Shown here one piece after another: positions 61,492 to 64,000 of a stretch of 64,000 nt of DNA. The DNA comes from Tritrichomonas musculus (taxonomy: Eukaryota > Parabasalia > Tritrichomonadida > Tritrichomonadidae). The notes under the pieces are model-generated. The model worked only from the letters and a program-made list of their open reading frames with translations. It made no database searches and had not been told where the DNA came from. The stretch is taken from positions 62,001 through 126,000 of the forward strand of contig JAPFFF010000023.1 in NCBI GenBank assembly GCA_039105265.1, in the 5' to 3' direction. The number at the start of each line of letters is the position of its first letter. The first letter of the stretch is position 1. A program made the translations under genes and the position numbers.

Positions 61492-62193
61492 ATGAATGAA
61501 GGGAATAAAGAATCAGAGAAATTATTTGAAATAGAAAATCGTGTCATTACGCATGCTGATACTAAATTCGAAATGCCTCGTCAATCTCATTGTTGTTTAT
61601 GCTGTAAGATGAAAAAACTTAAATCAGAACAAGAACAAATTCCAGTTGTTTTAGAAGACTTGAATCCAATGAATAAACTTCTAGTTCTAGATCTCGATGA
61701 AACGCTTGTTCACTGTTCTTTTCATCCAACAGACTATTATGATTTCTGTATATCAATCATAATCGATGAAGTTTCTTACGATGTTTATATTCAAAAGCGC
61801 CCGTTTGTTGATCAATTCCTCGCAGAATGTTTCAAACACTTTTTTGTTGTTATTTTTACTGCATCTCTGCCTCAATACGCGAACCCTATTATCGATGTTC
61901 TTTGTCCCCATCTACCACAAGCTCAGCGCTTATTCAGGGAAAGTTGTACTTTTTGTGAAGGTCTATTTGTAAAAGATCTTACAATATTCAAAGCGCCGCT
62001 TGAAAGAATTATAATTGTTGATAATAATCCTTGCTCTTTTTTAATGCATCCAGCAAATGCTATTCTGAGTTCAACGTGGGAAGGTGATAGAGATGATTGG
62101 GAATTGCGTGATTATATTCTACCTCTTCTAAAACAATGCGAAAACGTTAAAGATGTTAGAAAAGTTCTTGCCGAAAATAAGCGAAGCATTTAG
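61492..62193 (+). CDS. FCP/SCP-type CTD small phosphatase
   Basis: 233 residues. The catalytic motif LVLDLDETLVHC (about 64-75; DxDx(T/V)) is intact, followed by YIQKRPFVDQFLAECF (about 99-114), VIFTASLPQYANPIIDVL (about 119-136), and VDNNPCSF (about 183-190), all in the order of HAD phosphatases of the SCP/FCP1 family, which remove phosphate from Ser5 of the RNA polymerase II tail or from SMAD-like proteins. There is no BRCT domain, so it is an SCP-type enzyme. The N-terminus holds a Cys-rich CCLCCKMKK (about 34-42) that could be lipid-modified or bind metal. The start is the first ATG after the palindromic element. Confidence 0.9.
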   Translation: MNEGNKESEKLFEIENRVITHADTKFEMPRQSHCCLCCKMKKLKSEQEQIPVVLEDLNPMNKLLVLDLDETLVHCSFHPTDYYDFCISIIIDEVSYDVYIQKRPFVDQFLAECFKHFFVVIFTASLPQYANPIIDVLCPHLPQAQRLFRESCTFCEGLFVKDLTIFKAPLERIIIVDNNPCSFLMHPANAILSSTWEGDRDDWELRDYILPLLKQCENVKDVRKVLAENKRSI

Positions 62194-62508
62194 AAATATA
62201 TTTTATTGTCATGGTCCAGTTTTTTTTATGGCGGAGTTCGTATGATATTTTATATAATATATTATAATATTTTTCTTTCCACAAATTATAGAATTTATCG
62301 GTTTGTACTTTTATTTAATTTAATTGGTTTTCCACGCTACTTCGTTATGTTCATTAATAACAGTTCTTTCTTTATTATTATTTATAGAGAACTATTATAT
62401 ATAATATTTATCAAACATTTATGTATATTTCAATTTCATTCACATATTATTATTATTTTGTACCTATGTTAATAAATCTTTAATATATGATGAAAAATAT
62501 TCTTTACG

Positions 62509-62533
62509 TTTTTTTTTTTTTTTTTTTTTTTTT
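62509..62533 (+). repeat. T25 homopolymer
   Basis: 25 consecutive T after TTTACG, in the gene-free right end. Confidence 0.9.
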
Positions 62534-63567
62534 GATGGGTGTGACACTCTTTTTTGGGCTTCAAAAAGTTTCAATTTCTAAAGTGCTTGCAAAAAAGATA
62601 ATCCACCTCTTATAAAAAGTTTAACTTTTTGAAAACATTTCAATGAAAACTCGTTGTTAAGTGGATTATCGTTTTTGAAACCACTTTATTTGAGTTTTAT
62701 GATTTATTTTGTAATAATAATATATTTTCTTATTTATTTGATAGTCATCAATATAAATAAACTAACCTGATAATCATCAAGTTTTTTTTGACACCACAAA
62801 CTAACAGATCTCTCATCATAAAAGATATTATTCAAAAACATTGATATAATTTGATTTTATAGACATATCTTATCGATGATAGAACATGATCATTTATAAT
62901 TATTTCGTAATTAAGGCAAAAAAGTTAATTTAATAATTATATTGTCAATATTTCAAAATATAATAGTTTTTTCTTCTTTATTTTGCTATATCTAATTTTA
63001 TCTAATCATACTCTATAAATTATATATTTTGCCTGAACATAACTTCAAAGATAAAGTTTAGTTTGGAGAAAAATCTTATCAAATTCAAAAAGACTGATAT
63101 GTGAAATGAAAAGATTTTAATAATTTTGGCATGTTATATGAAATTCATCATTTTAAAAGCTAAAATTTCAATTGCTCATAAAAAATTATCTTTTGATTTT
63201 TGATAGTTTCTAATTAATTTTTAATGTATTATTAATGAATCATTGAATGGTAAAAAAAATTAAAATACTATGAGAAAACGTTTTCTCACTTTTTCAAAAT
63301 ATATTCAATTTTCCAACCACATTTTATTTTTCTATCATAGAAATAAAAAAATTTCAATGAAATGATTAAATATAAAAAATAATAAGTTCAAATATTTAAA
63401 AAAATAATAAGTTCAAATATTTAAAAATGTTATTCGTTTGATTTGATATTATTTAAATTAATGTTTTAATAGTATATTTATTTTTTATAAAACTATATAT
63501 ATGGATTCCAAATTTTGTATTCATTCAATCTGATTTTCAATTTCAATAAATTAAATAAACGTTTTAC

Positions 63568-63593
63568 AAAAAAAAAAAAAAAAAAAAAAAAAA
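63568..63593 (+). repeat. A26 homopolymer
   Basis: 26 consecutive A before TGGTGCC. It could be a poly(A) tail of a retrocopied sequence, but no coding sequence is recognised directly before it. Confidence 0.85.
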
Positions 63594-64000
63594 TGGTGCC
63601 ACCTTGATATCAAAAAATAAGAGATTGTATTTTTATGTATAAATTTTAAAGTAATTAAAAAATATTGCAAATATCAAAGAATTAATTGTAATTTTTTATG
63701 AAAGTCTATGAGATAAAAGCTGAATAATAATGAATTTTTTCAGAGAATATTGAAAGCTTTCTCAATTTTATATAAACTAACTTTAAATAGATTTATCTTC
63801 AAATATTAATATGTAAATTATTATTTTTAATAAAAATAATTTTATAAAATATATTTAAATTTAAAAAAAAATGCAATTCTAACATTATTGAATTATTGGT
63901 GATTTCATTTAAGAATGGCCAAATATAGTATTAAATGTATTATTTTCGCTTTTTCAAAAGGGATTTTATTATATGTGTTTTGCCTGGAAAGTAGAAATTG

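Larger units (their letters stand above)
62194..64000. other. AT-rich region without supported genes
   Basis: No gene is recognised. Contains a 25-base T run (62509-62533), a 26-base A run (63568-63593), and an inverted pair GATAATCCAC (62597-62606) and GTGGATTATC (62661-62670) around a self-complementary AAAAAGTTTAACTTTTT (62614-62630). A duplicated AAATAATAAGTTCAAATATTT occurs at about 63378-63423. Confidence 0.6.

Noticed and set aside
1-64000. tRNA, rRNA, CRISPR arrays and virus-like elements
   Set aside because: I looked for tRNA arms, rRNA-like conserved blocks, spaced repeats and capsid, reverse transcriptase or integrase signatures by eye and found none; a covariance-model search would be needed for certainty on RNAs.

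Overview
The window comes from a protist nuclear genome that is very rich in A and T. No large coding gene shows an intron, and genes sit close together on both strands, often head to head with under 100 bases between starts. Several starts are preceded by a trichomonad-type initiator (TCA, pyrimidine, T or A) within about 20 bases of the ATG. The gene families are typical of parabasalids: TKL kinases fused to Sel1 repeats, ankyrin-like and BspA-like leucine-rich proteins, a degraded BTB/coiled-coil/F5-8C type gene, many long coiled-coil proteins, and mariner and pogo-like transposons. An intraflagellar transport GTPase points to a flagellate. My best guess is a trichomonad, most likely Tritrichomonas (T. 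foetus-like). This is inference from family content and composition.

Layout: 1-7550 is a graveyard of DNA transposons with no convincing host gene. It holds a broken pogo/DDE_1-like transposase with an inverted copy of part of itself, a broken mariner with an intact D,D34D geometry, a second mariner 5' fragment on the other strand, a pair of perfect 31-bp inverted repeats framing 2.6 kb, and a possible 332-bp MITE. 7551-26808 is gene-dense: a phospholipid-methyltransferase-like membrane protein, a small zinc-ribbon protein, a 1000-residue coiled coil, an eIF2B gamma-like subunit, a six-helix membrane protein, a TKL kinase with TPR-like and Sel1 regions, a divergent pair (type I membrane protein and ARM-like protein), an Rxt3-like protein, and a 699-residue coiled coil. 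A dead BTB/F5-8C gene lies between the last two.

27006-29543 is a dead ankyrin-plus-BspA leucine-rich gene. 29623-40347 carries housekeeping genes: proteasome assembly chaperone 2, presenilin, an Orc1/Cdc6-type ATPase, a bromodomain protein, an Integrator subunit 2-like protein, IFT27, and a small PSI-domain membrane protein. 40973-57517 holds a Gln/Pro repeat protein, a seven-helix membrane protein, a leucine-rich plus giant coiled-coil (centriolin-like) protein, an ankyrin-like protein with a UBR-box-like zinc module and an Asn/Pro/Glu repeat tail, and a DDB1/CPSF-A family protein. 57632-60880 is a dead kinase-Sel1 gene carrying a 144-bp MITE inserted at a TA. 61492-62193 is an FCP/SCP-type CTD phosphatase. 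The rest, 62194-64000, is AT-rich and without genes that I can support.

The genes do not form a single pathway. The most general new signal is a short element, AACTTTTT or its complement AAAAAGTT, a few tens of bases upstream of many start codons on both strands; it may be a core promoter element alongside the initiator. No retroviral, Polinton-like, CRISPR, rRNA or tRNA sequence was recognised. Several start codons were moved inward from longer open frames because the longer versions begin at TTG or lie upstream of the initiator.
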